64,000 nucleotides of DNA from positions 62,001 through 126,000 of the forward strand of contig JAFABB010000014.1 of assembly GCA_023426245.1 (NCBI GenBank). The letters are read 5' to 3'. The position numbers were made by a program, and so were the translations under genes. The notes beneath the pieces were generated by a model. It worked only from the letters and a program-made list of their open reading frames with translations, was not told the origin of the DNA and ran no database searches. Positions 42,387-52,664 of this stretch are shown here, in pieces (the first letter of the stretch is position 1; each line of letters starts with the position of its first letter). Source of the stretch: Bacillota bacterium. GTDB lineage: Bacteria; Bacillota; UBA4882; UBA8346.

Positions 42387-44555
42387 ATGGGTAAAAGTTT
42401 AGTGCTGGCTGAAAAACCTTCCGTAGGGCGGGAATTGGCTAAAGTCCTTCAATGCAATCAAAAAGGCAATGGTTGTTTTATTGGATCCCAGTATATTGTT
42501 TCCTGGGCCTTGGGCCATTTGGTTACTTTGGCTGATCCTGAAGCCTACGATGAGAAATATCAAACTTGGCGCATAGAAGATTTACCGATGTTGCCGTCCA
42601 AGATGGAACTGACGGTAATCCGGGAGACCGCTAAACAGTTCGGGGTGGTCAAAAACCTGATGAGGCTTCCGGAGATTACTGAGCTGATTATCGCCACCGA
42701 TGCCGGACGGGAAGGGGAACTGGTCGCCCGCTGGATTATTGATAAAGTGGGGTTTCATAAGACCATTAAGCGTTTGTGGATTTCTTCCCAAACCGAACGG
42801 GCTATCCGCGAAGGCTTTGCCAATTTGCGGCCGGGCAAGGACTATGAACGGCTTTATGCCGCGGCAGAAAGCCGGGCTGAGGCGGATTGGCTGGTGGGGC
42901 TGAACGTCACCCGGGCCCTTACCTGTAAATATAATGCCCAGCTTTCGGCCGGCAGGGTTCAAACCCCCACGCTCGCCTTGGTGGTAGCCCGCGAGAAAGA
43001 AATTAAAGAATTTGGTGCCAAAGATTATTGGACCATTCAAATAACCGTACCGCATTTTACCTTGCAATGGCAGGATCAACACGGCCAAAACCGTTTTTTT
43101 GATAAAAACGCAGCCGAGAAAATCGTGGCTGAAGTAAGCGGCGGGAGTGGAACGGTCATTGAAGTAAAAAAAGAGCAGAAAAAGGAATTGCCGCCGCTGG
43201 CTTATGATTTAACGGAGCTTCAGAGAGACGCCAATCGCAAATATGGTTTCTCCGCCAAACAAACCTCTTCCATCATGCAGCAGCTTTATGAGATTCATAA
43301 ACTGGTGTCCTATCCCAGGACGGATTCCCGTTATATTAGCGAAGATATCGTCGGGACTCTGCCGGAAAGATTGGAAAGCATCGCTGTGGGCCCCTACGCC
43401 GAAACGGCCCGGCGGCTCCTGAAGAGTAAACCTATGCCTTCTTCAAGGTTTGTGAATAACGCGAAAGTCACGGACCATCATGCCATTATTCCCACGGAAG
43501 AACCGGTCTATTTGTCGAAACTCAGCCCGGAAGAACTGAAAATATACGATTTAATCGTTAAACGGTTTCTGGCTGTGCTTTCATCCCCCTTTGAATATGA
43601 ACAGACCACTGTGAAATTTGAAGTTCACGGACAGTTATTTATCGCCCACGGAAAAACCACTCAATCCAAGGGTTGGCATGCCGTATACCAGGACAGTATT
43701 GAGGATCCGGGGGATGAGCAGGAATTCGCCCAATCCCTTCCGACTATCAACCAGGGGGACTCCTTCAAAGTGCTGGGGGCAAAAATCATAGCAGCGAAGA
43801 CCAAACCGCCGGCCCGCTATACCGAGGCGACATTATTATCGGCCATGGAACATCCCGGTAAATGGATTGAAGATCGGGAATTACGAGAGGCCATCGAGAA
43901 CACCAGCGGATTGGGGACCCCGGCTACCCGGGCCGAGATTATTGAGAAGTTATTTAACTCCTTCTACATGGAGCGCAGGGACAAAGAAATTATTCCCACC
44001 TCCAAGGGAATCCAGCTCATTGGACTGGTGCCGGAAGAGTTGAAATCTGCGGAATTAACCGCCAAATGGGAACAGCAATTGAATGATATTAGCAAGGGTA
44101 GGGCTGCCGGCGCCAACTTTATCAAAGGGATCAAAGATTATACGGGCGTGCTGGTGACTACGATTATAGGAAGCAGTCATAGTTTCAAGCACGACAATTT
44201 GACCCGGGTGAAATGCCCCCAGTGTGGTAAATTCCTTTTGCAAGTGAAAGGTAAAAAAGGTGAAATGTATGTTTGCCAGGATCGGGAGTGCGGGTATCGC
44301 CAGAATATTTCCTTGACTTCCAATGCCCGCTGCCCCCAGTGTCATAAAAGAATGGAACTTCGCGGTGAGGGGGAAGGAAAAACCTTCGTTTGCTCCTGCG
44401 GTTACCGTGAAAAATTAAGCGTTTTCACCAAACGGAGAGAAGAAGAAAAAAGCAGCATCAATAAACGGGACGCGCAAAAATATATCCGGAATCAAAATCA
44501 AAAAGAGCTGGTCAATACGGCATTAGCGGATGCTCTGGCTAAATTTAAAAAATAG
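42387..44555 (+). CDS. topB: DNA topoisomerase III
   Basis: 722 residues, a type IA topoisomerase that passes single strands and resolves linked DNA. The Toprim domain begins LVLAEKPSVGRELA and has ATDAGREGELVARWI; the catalytic tyrosine is in SYPRTDSRYI. SAGRVQTPTLALV and a final pair of zinc-ribbon-like segments (CPQCGKF, CPQCHKRM) are typical. GGAG lies upstream of the ATG. It is convergent with the two-component regulator gene, with only about 50 bp between. Confidence 0.95.
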   Translation: MGKSLVLAEKPSVGRELAKVLQCNQKGNGCFIGSQYIVSWALGHLVTLADPEAYDEKYQTWRIEDLPMLPSKMELTVIRETAKQFGVVKNLMRLPEITELIIATDAGREGELVARWIIDKVGFHKTIKRLWISSQTERAIREGFANLRPGKDYERLYAAAESRAEADWLVGLNVTRALTCKYNAQLSAGRVQTPTLALVVAREKEIKEFGAKDYWTIQITVPHFTLQWQDQHGQNRFFDKNAAEKIVAEVSGGSGTVIEVKKEQKKELPPLAYDLTELQRDANRKYGFSAKQTSSIMQQLYEIHKLVSYPRTDSRYISEDIVGTLPERLESIAVGPYAETARRLLKSKPMPSSRFVNNAKVTDHHAIIPTEEPVYLSKLSPEELKIYDLIVKRFLAVLSSPFEYEQTTVKFEVHGQLFIAHGKTTQSKGWHAVYQDSIEDPGDEQEFAQSLPTINQGDSFKVLGAKIIAAKTKPPARYTEATLLSAMEHPGKWIEDRELREAIENTSGLGTPATRAEIIEKLFNSFYMERRDKEIIPTSKGIQLIGLVPEELKSAELTAKWEQQLNDISKGRAAGANFIKGIKDYTGVLVTTIIGSSHSFKHDNLTRVKCPQCGKFLLQVKGKKGEMYVCQDRECGYRQNISLTSNARCPQCHKRMELRGEGEGKTFVCSCGYREKLSVFTKRREEEKSSINKRDAQKYIRNQNQKELVNTALADALAKFKK

Positions 44556-44605
44556 CATCGGAGTTTTTATAACCTATTTTTTATCGTGAACCCTTATTTT
44601 ATCCC

Positions 44606-46198
44606 CTATGTTAAACTTTCCAAGTATTTTGAAGGGGTAACGCCGAAGTGTTTCTTAAAAGCTTGTCCGAAATAAAGCGGGTCGGCAAAGCCGACCATCA
44701 GGGCGACCTCATGAACCATTAAGCGTTTGGTTTTAAACAATTGAGCTGCCTGTTCCATCCTGACCTGGTTGAGGTAAGCGGTAAAAGTCATCCCGAACTC
44801 CTTTTTAAATTGTTGGCTGAAGTAAACTCTGCTGATAAAAAAGTTTTGGGCAATGTTATCCAACGTGATATCTTCGAAATAATTCTTTTCCAGATAACTT
44901 TTGATGTTCACCAGCAGCGTTTTGGAACCGGCTTTCGTCTGCGGCACCGATTGTTCCGAAACCCTAATGGCGTAAGAGGTCAGTAATTCTTTCAGGCTTT
45001 CAACGGATGAAGGATTCGGAAAGTTTTCCTGTGAAAAGAGGTTGATGATAAAGACTTGCTCCAATGACAAGCCTTTTTTGTTGAGAATGTTTTCCAAAAA
45101 CAGTACCATTTCAAAGTAAAGTTTTGTTAACATTTTCGTGGAGACTTGGGAATTTTGGCTCAGATTGTTAAAAGCCAAATCCAATTGTTCTTCAATTCGG
45201 GGATAATTGCCGCTTTCAATATAAAGGGCAAGATTTCGCCAGTCGGCAGTGGTGAAATAGGCCGCAAATTTTTCATTGATATTGATGTCCCCAAAATGAA
45301 TGTATTTTTCTCCAGTATTTAAAAGCGTTTTATTGGCAATGGCATCCACAGCTTGAACATAAGCCTCATGAAACCGGGTTAAATCCGTAAAAGTATTACT
45401 GATACCAATACCGGCGATTTCTTGGGAGAAATTTTCCATCAGCTCTTTAGCCAAATTGCAAAGGTGATTTTTGGAACAGTCCTGTCCGTTATTGGAGATC
45501 AGGATTAGGTTTACTTCATGATAACCCTGCTGATTTTCACAAATATAAGAATTGAAGAATTGATGACTGTCGATGGCGGTCCGCAAGTCATTGATCAAGG
45601 GGCCAATATTGGACAAGGCTGTTTCAGCGATTTGGATCACCAAGATACAAAAAGGGTTTTCAACCTCGAAGGATAAATCGAGGTTTCGCGCTGTGCGCCG
45701 GATATAATCCGGATTGGAAACTTTACCGGATAAGATTTGCTGGAGGAAATTTTTTTGTAAAAGAGCAGTCCTCTCTATGAGTTTGAAATACAAAGCCTGC
45801 AAATCCGCCTTGGTTAGTTTCTCGGTTTCAAGCGCTTGAATAACTTCCCAGAGCGCATCATGAAGGGTGTTATCGTCGATGGTTTTCAAAATATATTGAA
45901 AGACACCCAATTTTAAAGCGGCTTGCGCATATTCAAAATCGGCATAGCCTGAAATGATAATGATTTTTGAAGCGGATTGTTGTCTTCGAATCTCCCTGAT
46001 GAATTCCAAACCGCTTAAACAAGGCATATTGATATCCGTGATGATAATATCCGGTTGAATATGGATCGCAAGATCCAAGGCTTCTTGTCCATCTCCGGCT
46101 TCACCGACTACTTCCACATCAAGGCCCAAAGATTCCACTCTTTTAACAATCGCTTTCCGAATCCACAATTCGTCATCGGCAATCAATACTTTATACAT
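44606..46198 (-). CDS. YesN-type response regulator with AraC DNA-binding domain
   Basis: About 530 residues. The receiver domain is first (VLIADDELWIRKAIV, phosphorylated Asp in ITDINMP, Lys in LKTIDDNT), then a long middle region, then two AraC helix-turn-helix units at the C-terminus (ISRVYFSQQFKKEFG and VALMVGFADPLYFGQAFKK). ATG 46198 with GAGGTG upstream is preferred over the frame start at 46222. It is transcribed after the sensor kinase gene. Likely targets are the divergent sugar-acid genes starting at 48378. Confidence 0.9.
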   Translation of the reverse strand: MYKVLIADDELWIRKAIVKRVESLGLDVEVVGEAGDGQEALDLAIHIQPDIIITDINMPCLSGLEFIREIRRQQSASKIIIISGYADFEYAQAALKLGVFQYILKTIDDNTLHDALWEVIQALETEKLTKADLQALYFKLIERTALLQKNFLQQILSGKVSNPDYIRRTARNLDLSFEVENPFCILVIQIAETALSNIGPLINDLRTAIDSHQFFNSYICENQQGYHEVNLILISNNGQDCSKNHLCNLAKELMENFSQEIAGIGISNTFTDLTRFHEAYVQAVDAIANKTLLNTGEKYIHFGDININEKFAAYFTTADWRNLALYIESGNYPRIEEQLDLAFNNLSQNSQVSTKMLTKLYFEMVLFLENILNKKGLSLEQVFIINLFSQENFPNPSSVESLKELLTSYAIRVSEQSVPQTKAGSKTLLVNIKSYLEKNYFEDITLDNIAQNFFISRVYFSQQFKKEFGMTFTAYLNQVRMEQAAQLFKTKRLMVHEVALMVGFADPLYFGQAFKKHFGVTPSKYLESLT

Positions 46199-46222
46199 GG
46201 CTACACCTCGGTAAGAAATCAA

Positions 46223-48055
46223 TCATTTTACAGCCGGAAGTTTGATCGTGACGATGGTACCAGTTTTCCGATCGCTTTCAATGGTCAAACCATAATTTTC
46301 GCCGAAAGAATGTCGGATTCTAAAATGCACGTTCCCCAATCCGATAAAGGAGTTGGATTCAGAAGAAGGGTCATCAGAATCCTGGTTTAGAAATTCCTCA
46401 ATGGTGGCTAATTTTTCAGGTGGGATGCCCGCACCATTGTCTTTCACCCGGATAATTAAAGTTTGATTTTCCAGCAACTCGGCGCTGATAATGATCAAAC
46501 CGCCGCTTTTCATCTGTTTTAGACCGTGGGTAATGGAATTTTCAATGAAGGGTTGAAAAATGAATTTGACGACCTTATAATCAAGCAGCGATTCGGGAAT
46601 TTCCATCTGCACCTTAAATTGACCCGGGCGTCTGATTTTTTGAATCTCAATGTAATTGGAAGTATGGTACAATTCATCGGCCAAGGTAACCCGTTTTTTT
46701 GTACTATCGATACTGTATCGGAATAATTCCGACAGGCAACGCGAGATGGTCGTTATTTCGGGAACATCCTTTAAATAAGCAATACTGTTGATGGTTTCAA
46801 GGGTATTATATAAAAAATGAGGATTTATCTGTGATTCCAAAGCTTTGAGTTCAGCGCCCTTGCGTCGCAAATCCGTTTCATATTCTTTGAAAATCAGGTG
46901 ATTAATTTTTTCAACCATCCCGTTGAAATCTTGTGTCAGGGTTCCGATTTCATCATTGCTGGAGATCGGAAGATAAACATCAAAATTGCGGTTTTTTACT
47001 TGATTCATGGAAGAGGAAAGCCTTTTTAAGGGATTGGTTAACTTTATCGACAACAGGATGGAGAAAAGCAAAGAAACCACAATACTTAATATCACAATGA
47101 TTAAGCTGATAACCCGTACTTCATTCGCTTTTTTCAGCAGAGTATTGATTTTAGTAAAAGTGACCAGTTTCCATCCGGAAACTTTAGAAGTTTCATACAT
47201 CAACAGATAGTTTTCGCCGTTTATTTTATATTGGAGTCTTCCACTGGGAGTGCTTTTTATTTTTTGTAATAACCGGCGATCTAAAAATTTGCCTTTTTGT
47301 AAATTCTTCGAACCGAAAATAATTCGACCGGCATTATTGATGACGGCCAATTGCATATTATTCACAATACTGGCCCGGTTGAGAATATTCTTGATTTCCG
47401 CTGCTTTAACATCAACCATGATAATACTTATAATGTTTCCATGGGTACCGCGAATTGCTTTGCCAATAGAGAAAACTTTATTTTGATTTTGGGATGACGG
47501 AGCCAGAGGCCGGTGGGGAGGGATAAAAGCCTCGTAGATATCGGCATTGATGATCTGCTGGTACCAAGGAAGAATGGGATGTGGATAACCGAGAATCAAA
47601 CCGTTTTCATACCAGATTACACTAATCCCTTGGACCGGCAAAAAACGGATGGCGGAGATATTATTTTTTAAATAAAGCGTGCCCCGAAAAAAATCGTTGA
47701 TTCTTCGAAAATACTCGATTTTCTGACCGGGAGGAGTTTCTGTGGTCCAATGGGGATTATACAAAATCTCTTTTATTTCTGAACTGCTATAGGATGCTAA
47801 TAATAGGGTTTTAACTGAATCAAAACTGGTATCGAGTTCCTGATTGGTTTGGGTGACTAGAGTTTCCATCCGTTTGGTCGTTTCAGATAAAATCGCGTTA
47901 CTATAAATCGTGTAAGATATTACAGAAATGATCAAGGCCGGAAATAATGCCACTGACAAATGGGAAATTGATAGTTTCGTTCGTAATGGGATGTATGTAT
48001 TCTTGAGAAAACAGGAAACGATTCCTTGGCGGCGCAATAATATTCCTCTTTCCAT
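46223..48055 (-). CDS. YesM-type sensor histidine kinase
   Basis: 610 residues. Membrane segments near residues 29-51 and 310-335 flank a large extracellular sensor domain of the Cache type. A HAMP linker, a histidine motif QINPHFLYNTLETI and an ATP-binding domain (DNGAGIPPE, GIGLGNVHFR-like GLGNVHFRIRHSFG) follow. The pair with the downstream AraC-type regulator is characteristic of Bacillota carbohydrate-sensing systems. The start is uncertain because the ribosome site before the ATG is weak. Confidence 0.9.
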   Translation of the reverse strand: MERGILLRRQGIVSCFLKNTYIPLRTKLSISHLSVALFPALIISVISYTIYSNAILSETTKRMETLVTQTNQELDTSFDSVKTLLLASYSSSEIKEILYNPHWTTETPPGQKIEYFRRINDFFRGTLYLKNNISAIRFLPVQGISVIWYENGLILGYPHPILPWYQQIINADIYEAFIPPHRPLAPSSQNQNKVFSIGKAIRGTHGNIISIIMVDVKAAEIKNILNRASIVNNMQLAVINNAGRIIFGSKNLQKGKFLDRRLLQKIKSTPSGRLQYKINGENYLLMYETSKVSGWKLVTFTKINTLLKKANEVRVISLIIVILSIVVSLLFSILLSIKLTNPLKRLSSSMNQVKNRNFDVYLPISSNDEIGTLTQDFNGMVEKINHLIFKEYETDLRRKGAELKALESQINPHFLYNTLETINSIAYLKDVPEITTISRCLSELFRYSIDSTKKRVTLADELYHTSNYIEIQKIRRPGQFKVQMEIPESLLDYKVVKFIFQPFIENSITHGLKQMKSGGLIIISAELLENQTLIIRVKDNGAGIPPEKLATIEEFLNQDSDDPSSESNSFIGLGNVHFRIRHSFGENYGLTIESDRKTGTIVTIKLPAVK

Positions 48056-48377
48056 GATGCTGTTGTCCGGGATAGGTTTTTTGACCCATAACCAACCTCG
48101 TAAATTACATTATATCGAAGTTTTTTTCGAAAAGCATTAAAAAGTATCAAACTCCAAAATTATACGAGCTTCGAATTTTTAAAAATCTTGATATTGATTG
48201 AATTACGGCCGATTACTTATGTTGTATGAATGGCGGGAGTTGTAAAAATAATAAAATTTTCCATACCAAAACCAGAAAATTTTCGATAGGTTTAAATTCG
48301 GTTAAGTCGTATGTTACATAAGGGACTAACGGAAAGAGTTAGCCGGGTAAACATTTTGCTTTATAGGAGGTTTTAAC
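48056..48377. other. Divergent intergenic region between the sensor kinase and the sugar-acid genes
   Basis: About 320 bp, AT-rich. A short hairpin CTAAC-ggaaaga-GTTAG (48326-48342) sits in the leader of the plus-strand gene. No strong sigma-A promoter or catabolite-repression site was identified by eye. The region is the natural place for the AraC-type regulator to bind. Confidence 0.4.
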
Positions 48378-49454
48378 ATGAAAGAAACGATCAAGGAAAT
48401 CAGGACGTACAAAGCAATTTCCAAATTGTCCGAACCGATTGCCGACGCCACACACGAAATCTCGGAAATATCTTTTTTAGTATCCGAAATTGAACTGGAG
48501 TCCGGCGTAACGGGGCAGGGTTATTTGTTATCGTTTCATTATTCGCCTGGGGCCATCGCCGGAGCATTCAAGGACTTGGAATCTTTTGTTCCCGGGTACT
48601 CGGTGTATGATACGGTAAAATTTCAGAAAGACCTGGCAGTTGAGACCGAATATTTCGGGAATAACGGACTTTTGAAATGGGTGGCGGCCACGGTGAATGT
48701 GGCGATGTGGGATGCTTGGGGCAAGACTTTGAAGCAGCCCGTTTGGAAATTGCTTGGCGCCAGCGGAAGGCAAGTTCCGGTTTATGGAAGCGGTGGCTGG
48801 CTTTCGTACAGCGATGAAGAGCTTATCGCCGAAGTCGTTGATTATAAGGCCAGAGGTTTTCGCGGCGTAAAAATTAAAGTGGGTTCCAAAGAAGATGGCC
48901 GTGATATTCAACGCCTCCGTAAAGTTAGGGAAGCAGTTGGCAATGAGATTAATATCATGATGGATGCCAACCAGGGAATGGATGTATCTTCCGCATTGAA
49001 ACTTTCCAAAGAAGCTGCGAAAATACACATCCATTGGTTTGAAGAACCGGTTGTCCATACTGATTTTGCCGGGTATCAGCTCTTGCGGTCGAAAACCGAT
49101 ATTTCCCTGGCAATGGGTGAACGGGAGTATGATATGGAGCCGCTGAAGGAATTAATTCGCAGAAATGCATTGGATTTATGGCAACCCGATATCATCCGAA
49201 TCGGCGGTGTTGAGGCCTGGCGGCAGTCGGCCTCATTGGCCAACGCTTACCAGATTCCGGTCCTCCCACATTATTATAAGGATTATGATGTGACGTTGTT
49301 GTGTACGATACCCAATGGTTACGGCGCGGAATCTTTTGATTGGATTGATGGGATTATTGATAACAAAATGGAAATCAAAAATGGCATGGCCTGCCCGCGA
49401 GAGGGTTCGGGATGGGGATTTGAATTTAAAAAAGAGCATTTGAAAGAAATTTGA
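48378..49454 (+). CDS. Enolase-superfamily sugar-acid dehydratase/racemase (mandelate racemase type), first copy
   Basis: 358 residues. The catalytic KxK is in GVKIKVGSKED, metal ligands are Asp in MMDANQG, Glu in WFEEPV and Glu in MGEREYD, and a C-terminal histidine in LPHYYKDYD. The mandelate racemase subgroup dehydrates or racemises sugar acids, but substrate cannot be set by eye. AGGAGG precedes the ATG. It is followed by a TRAP importer and a second enolase-superfamily gene. Confidence 0.85.
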   Translation: MKETIKEIRTYKAISKLSEPIADATHEISEISFLVSEIELESGVTGQGYLLSFHYSPGAIAGAFKDLESFVPGYSVYDTVKFQKDLAVETEYFGNNGLLKWVAATVNVAMWDAWGKTLKQPVWKLLGASGRQVPVYGSGGWLSYSDEELIAEVVDYKARGFRGVKIKVGSKEDGRDIQRLRKVREAVGNEINIMMDANQGMDVSSALKLSKEAAKIHIHWFEEPVVHTDFAGYQLLRSKTDISLAMGEREYDMEPLKELIRRNALDLWQPDIIRIGGVEAWRQSASLANAYQIPVLPHYYKDYDVTLLCTIPNGYGAESFDWIDGIIDNKMEIKNGMACPREGSGWGFEFKKEHLKEI

Positions 49455-49599
49455 AATTTTTCCGATTGAGTTCATGTTTTATAACAAGGATAAAAAAATC
49501 AATACAAGATCATAAAATTTTCAATACATTAAAGTTAGCATAAATATTATATTAAAAATAGATCTTTATCAAAGAAATTTTCAAAAGGGAGGGTTTTAA

Positions 49600-50601
49600 A
49601 TGGGTTTTCAAAAATCCAAAAGGAAGTTGGCATTATTATTGGTTTTTGGTTGTTTGTTTGCTTTTTCCACATTTACGGGTTTTGCGGCTGGTGATGGGGT
49701 AACTCTGAAACTGGCTCATATTTTAGCTCCCGACCATCCGTTTTCTAAAGGTATGATAAGATTGGCGGACTTGGTGAAGAAAAAATCCAACGGCAGGTTG
49801 ATGATTAACATTTATGACTCTGGTTCATTGGGTAGTGAAAAAGATATTGCCGATGGTATCGTCAACGGTATTGTTGATATGAGTTTTATTGGACCTGGCG
49901 AACTTGGTAAGCGGTTTAAACCGATCCAGGTTTTGGAAGCTCCCTTTGTTTTTAGAAGTGTGGACCATATGGTCAAGGTAACGACCGGCCCTATTGGGAA
50001 AAGCATGTGGGAACAGATGGCGAAAGATACCGGCATCCGGGTGTTGTATGCGCCGTATTACGGCACCCGATATGTGACAACTGCCAAAGTAGCGGTTAAA
50101 ACACCTGCCGACATGAAGGGCTTGAAACTAAGAACTCCGGACATGCCTCTCTATGTTGCGGTTACCAAAGCAATGGGCGCCAATCCTACTCCAATGGCGC
50201 TATCCGAAGTCTATCTCGGCTTGCAACAAGGTGTAGTGGATGGCCAGGAAAATCCAATTCCAACAATTTATAGCCAAAAATTTTATGAAGTGCAAAAATA
50301 TCTGATTTTAACGGGTCATATTTTATCGGTAACCCCCATTGTGGTTTCTGAGAAGAAATTGAATTCGTTGCCAGCGGACTTGAAAAAGATTTTAATTGAT
50401 TCCGTGAACCAAGTAGGTCCTACTATTAATGCGGATATAGAAGCCAAAGAACAGTCGCTTTTGGCAGAATTTAAAAAGAGCGGGATGATCGTTGTTAAGC
50501 CTGATGTTGAAGCATTCCGTAAAGCCGCCCAGCCTGTTGTGGCCACTTTCGAAAGCAGCTGGGGCGTGGGATTGTATCAAAAAATTCAAGCAGTCAGGTA
50601 G
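49600..50601 (+). CDS. dctP: TRAP transporter solute-binding protein (DctP family)
   Basis: 333 residues. The signal peptide ends near FAAGDG with no lipobox. Family segments are KLAHILAPDHPFSKGM, the carboxylate-binding arginine in KLRTPDMPLYV, and YLGLQQGVVDGQENP. The likely ligand is a sugar acid, from the neighbouring dehydratases. GGGAGGG lies before the ATG. Confidence 0.9.
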   Translation: MGFQKSKRKLALLLVFGCLFAFSTFTGFAAGDGVTLKLAHILAPDHPFSKGMIRLADLVKKKSNGRLMINIYDSGSLGSEKDIADGIVNGIVDMSFIGPGELGKRFKPIQVLEAPFVFRSVDHMVKVTTGPIGKSMWEQMAKDTGIRVLYAPYYGTRYVTTAKVAVKTPADMKGLKLRTPDMPLYVAVTKAMGANPTPMALSEVYLGLQQGVVDGQENPIPTIYSQKFYEVQKYLILTGHILSVTPIVVSEKKLNSLPADLKKILIDSVNQVGPTINADIEAKEQSLLAEFKKSGMIVVKPDVEAFRKAAQPVVATFESSWGVGLYQKIQAVR

Positions 50602-50656
50602 AAAATCATTCAATGGTTGGAGGGATTTTATCGTTCCAACATGAATGGCTGGAGTC

Positions 50657-50694
50657 AAGTTCCCCCTGTCAGGCTACGCCGGGCCGGGGGACTT
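50657..50694 (+). other. GC-rich hairpin between dctP and dctQ
   Basis: AAGTTCCCCC pairs with GGGGGACTT around a loop rich in G and C, then TTTC. It is a likely partial terminator or stabiliser that keeps binding protein in excess over the membrane subunits. Confidence 0.6.
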
Positions 50695-50727
50695 TTCAAA
50701 AAATCAGTAATTTAACCGGAGGTACTC

Positions 50728-51204
50728 ATGAAAATACTTAATAAGTTGGAAGAATGGTTTTTACTGACCGGTTTGGCTTTGATGTGTATCATCGTGACCA
50801 CCCAAGTTATCATGAGATTCATCTTTAGAAATCCATTGGTTTGGAGTGAAGAGTTGGCAAGATATATTTTTGTGTGGGTCGCATTTATCGGTGCGGCATA
50901 TGGAGTCCGGTGGAATCTCCATATACGGATGGATTTGTTTTATGACAAGTTTCCGGTGATGGTACAAAAAATAGTATCTGTCGGCGCCAATATCCTCAGT
51001 ATTTTTTGCTTTTCTTATTTGGTCGTTTATGGAGTGAAATTTTCCATTTCTCAGCATGGCATTGCCTCGGCTGCATTGGGGATCCCCATGAGTTATGTGT
51101 TTTTCGCAGTACCGGCCGGTTGTGCGCTGATGATTTTGAATTTATGTTTTCAGACAGTTGAAACTTTTAGCTCCAAAAACTCTAACCAAGGAGGAGTCGA
51201 TTAA
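50728..51204 (+). CDS. dctQ: TRAP transporter small membrane subunit (DctQ)
   Basis: 158 residues, four membrane segments. The conserved segment FRNPLVWSEELARYIFVWVAFIG is the DctQ signature. Its stop overlaps the dctM start (TAATG), so the two are coupled. Confidence 0.9.
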   Translation: MKILNKLEEWFLLTGLALMCIIVTTQVIMRFIFRNPLVWSEELARYIFVWVAFIGAAYGVRWNLHIRMDLFYDKFPVMVQKIVSVGANILSIFCFSYLVVYGVKFSISQHGIASAALGIPMSYVFFAVPAGCALMILNLCFQTVETFSSKNSNQGGVD

Positions 51205-52481
51205 TGTTACTACTTTTAGGCTCTTTGTTGGCACTGATTGCGCTTCGGGTTCCAATCGGTTTTTCGCTTTTTATCAGTTCCCTGATATATTTGATTACGC
51301 ATGACATTACTCCGGTGGTCGCGGTACAGAGAATATCAATGGCGATCGGAGATTCCTTTCCGTTATTGGCTGTCCCCTTTTTCATCTTGGCGGGGGCTGT
51401 TATGAATACCAGCGGGATTACCAGGCGCTTGTTTGAATTTGCCAATAAATTGGTGGGTCATATTACCGGGGGGTTGGGACACGCCAACATCCTGGCCAGT
51501 ATCATTTTTGCTGGTATGTCCGGGACCGCCGTCGCCGAAGCGGGGGCCCTCGGAAAAGTGGAATTGAAGGCGATGAAAGATGCCGGTTATGATGAAGACT
51601 TTAGTGTGGCTCTTACCGGTGCGGCATCCATTATCGGACCTATTATACCTCCCAGCGTTCCGGCGGTTCTTTTTGGAGTGATTGCCGGGGTTTCAATCGG
51701 CAGGCTATTTATGGCCGGCGTTTTACCGGGACTGTTAATGGGCGGCGCCTTGTCGGTCATGGTATATCTTCAGAGCAAGAAACACCATTATCCTAAGGCT
51801 GCAAGAAGAGCTACTTTTAAAGAGATGCTGGCCGCCACCAAACAAGCTTTTTTCCCAATAATGACACCGGTGATCATTATCGGTGGAATTTTGGCAGGTG
51901 TCTTCACGCCGACCGAAGCGGCTATTGTTGCGGTTATTTATTCATTGATACTTGGATTTGCCTACCGGGAGATAACGATTAAAAATATTCCGGAATTTTT
52001 ACGGGAAACCGTTAATTCTACACTCAGTGTTTTGTTGATCGTGGGCAGCGCTTCCATATTCGGATGGATTCTAGCCAGCGAACAAATTCCCCAAAAATTG
52101 TCGGAACTGTTCTTAATGACATTTTCCAATAAATTTGTGGGATTGTTGGTGATTAATATTCTTGTGTTGATAGCCGGGACATTCATGGAGACAATATCGG
52201 CGATTACCATTTTAACCCCTGTGCTGATGCCTGTTGCAATGACGTTAGGCGTGGATCCGGTCCATTTTGGATTGATTTTAATTTTAAACCTGATGATCGG
52301 CCTGTTGACACCGCCAGTTGGGATGGTGTTATATGTGTTGGCCGGGATTTCCAAAGTGCCTTTTGAAAGAATAGCCCGGGTAATGGTTCCTTATATTATT
52401 GTACTGACTGTCATCCTGTTGATTATCACCTATGTGCCTCAAATTTCGCTCTTTTTACCCAATTTAATATTTGGTAAATAA
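51204..52481 (+). CDS. dctM: TRAP transporter large membrane subunit (DctM)
   Basis: 425 residues with about twelve membrane segments. GASSIIGPIIPPSVPAVLFG-like sequence (GAASIIGPIIPPS), GVFTPTEAA and GLLTPPVGM are DctM signatures. It carries the sodium-coupled transport path. A strong terminator follows at 52518. Confidence 0.92.
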   Translation: MLLLLGSLLALIALRVPIGFSLFISSLIYLITHDITPVVAVQRISMAIGDSFPLLAVPFFILAGAVMNTSGITRRLFEFANKLVGHITGGLGHANILASIIFAGMSGTAVAEAGALGKVELKAMKDAGYDEDFSVALTGAASIIGPIIPPSVPAVLFGVIAGVSIGRLFMAGVLPGLLMGGALSVMVYLQSKKHHYPKAARRATFKEMLAATKQAFFPIMTPVIIIGGILAGVFTPTEAAIVAVIYSLILGFAYREITIKNIPEFLRETVNSTLSVLLIVGSASIFGWILASEQIPQKLSELFLMTFSNKFVGLLVINILVLIAGTFMETISAITILTPVLMPVAMTLGVDPVHFGLILILNLMIGLLTPPVGMVLYVLAGISKVPFERIARVMVPYIIVLTVILLIITYVPQISLFLPNLIFGK

Positions 52482-52517
52482 AGTGGTGTCTGATTGAAAT
52501 TTATTCGATGAGCGGAA

Positions 52518-52566
52518 CCCGGTGAAAGGCTTTTTTCAACTCATCCTTTCACCGGGATCGATTTTT
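52518..52566 (+). terminator. Intrinsic terminator after the TRAP operon
   Basis: CCCGGTGAAAGG (52518-52529) pairs perfectly with CCTTTCACCGGG (52545-52556), followed by ATCGATTTTT. Confidence 0.8.
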
Positions 52567-52664
52567 CCGGGTTTCTTTACTCAATCCCGGATGAAGATGA
52601 AGGGGAGAATTCTCTTTGGAGATGGAATGGTTTGGCATTCATTATAGAAATGGGAGAGCTATGA

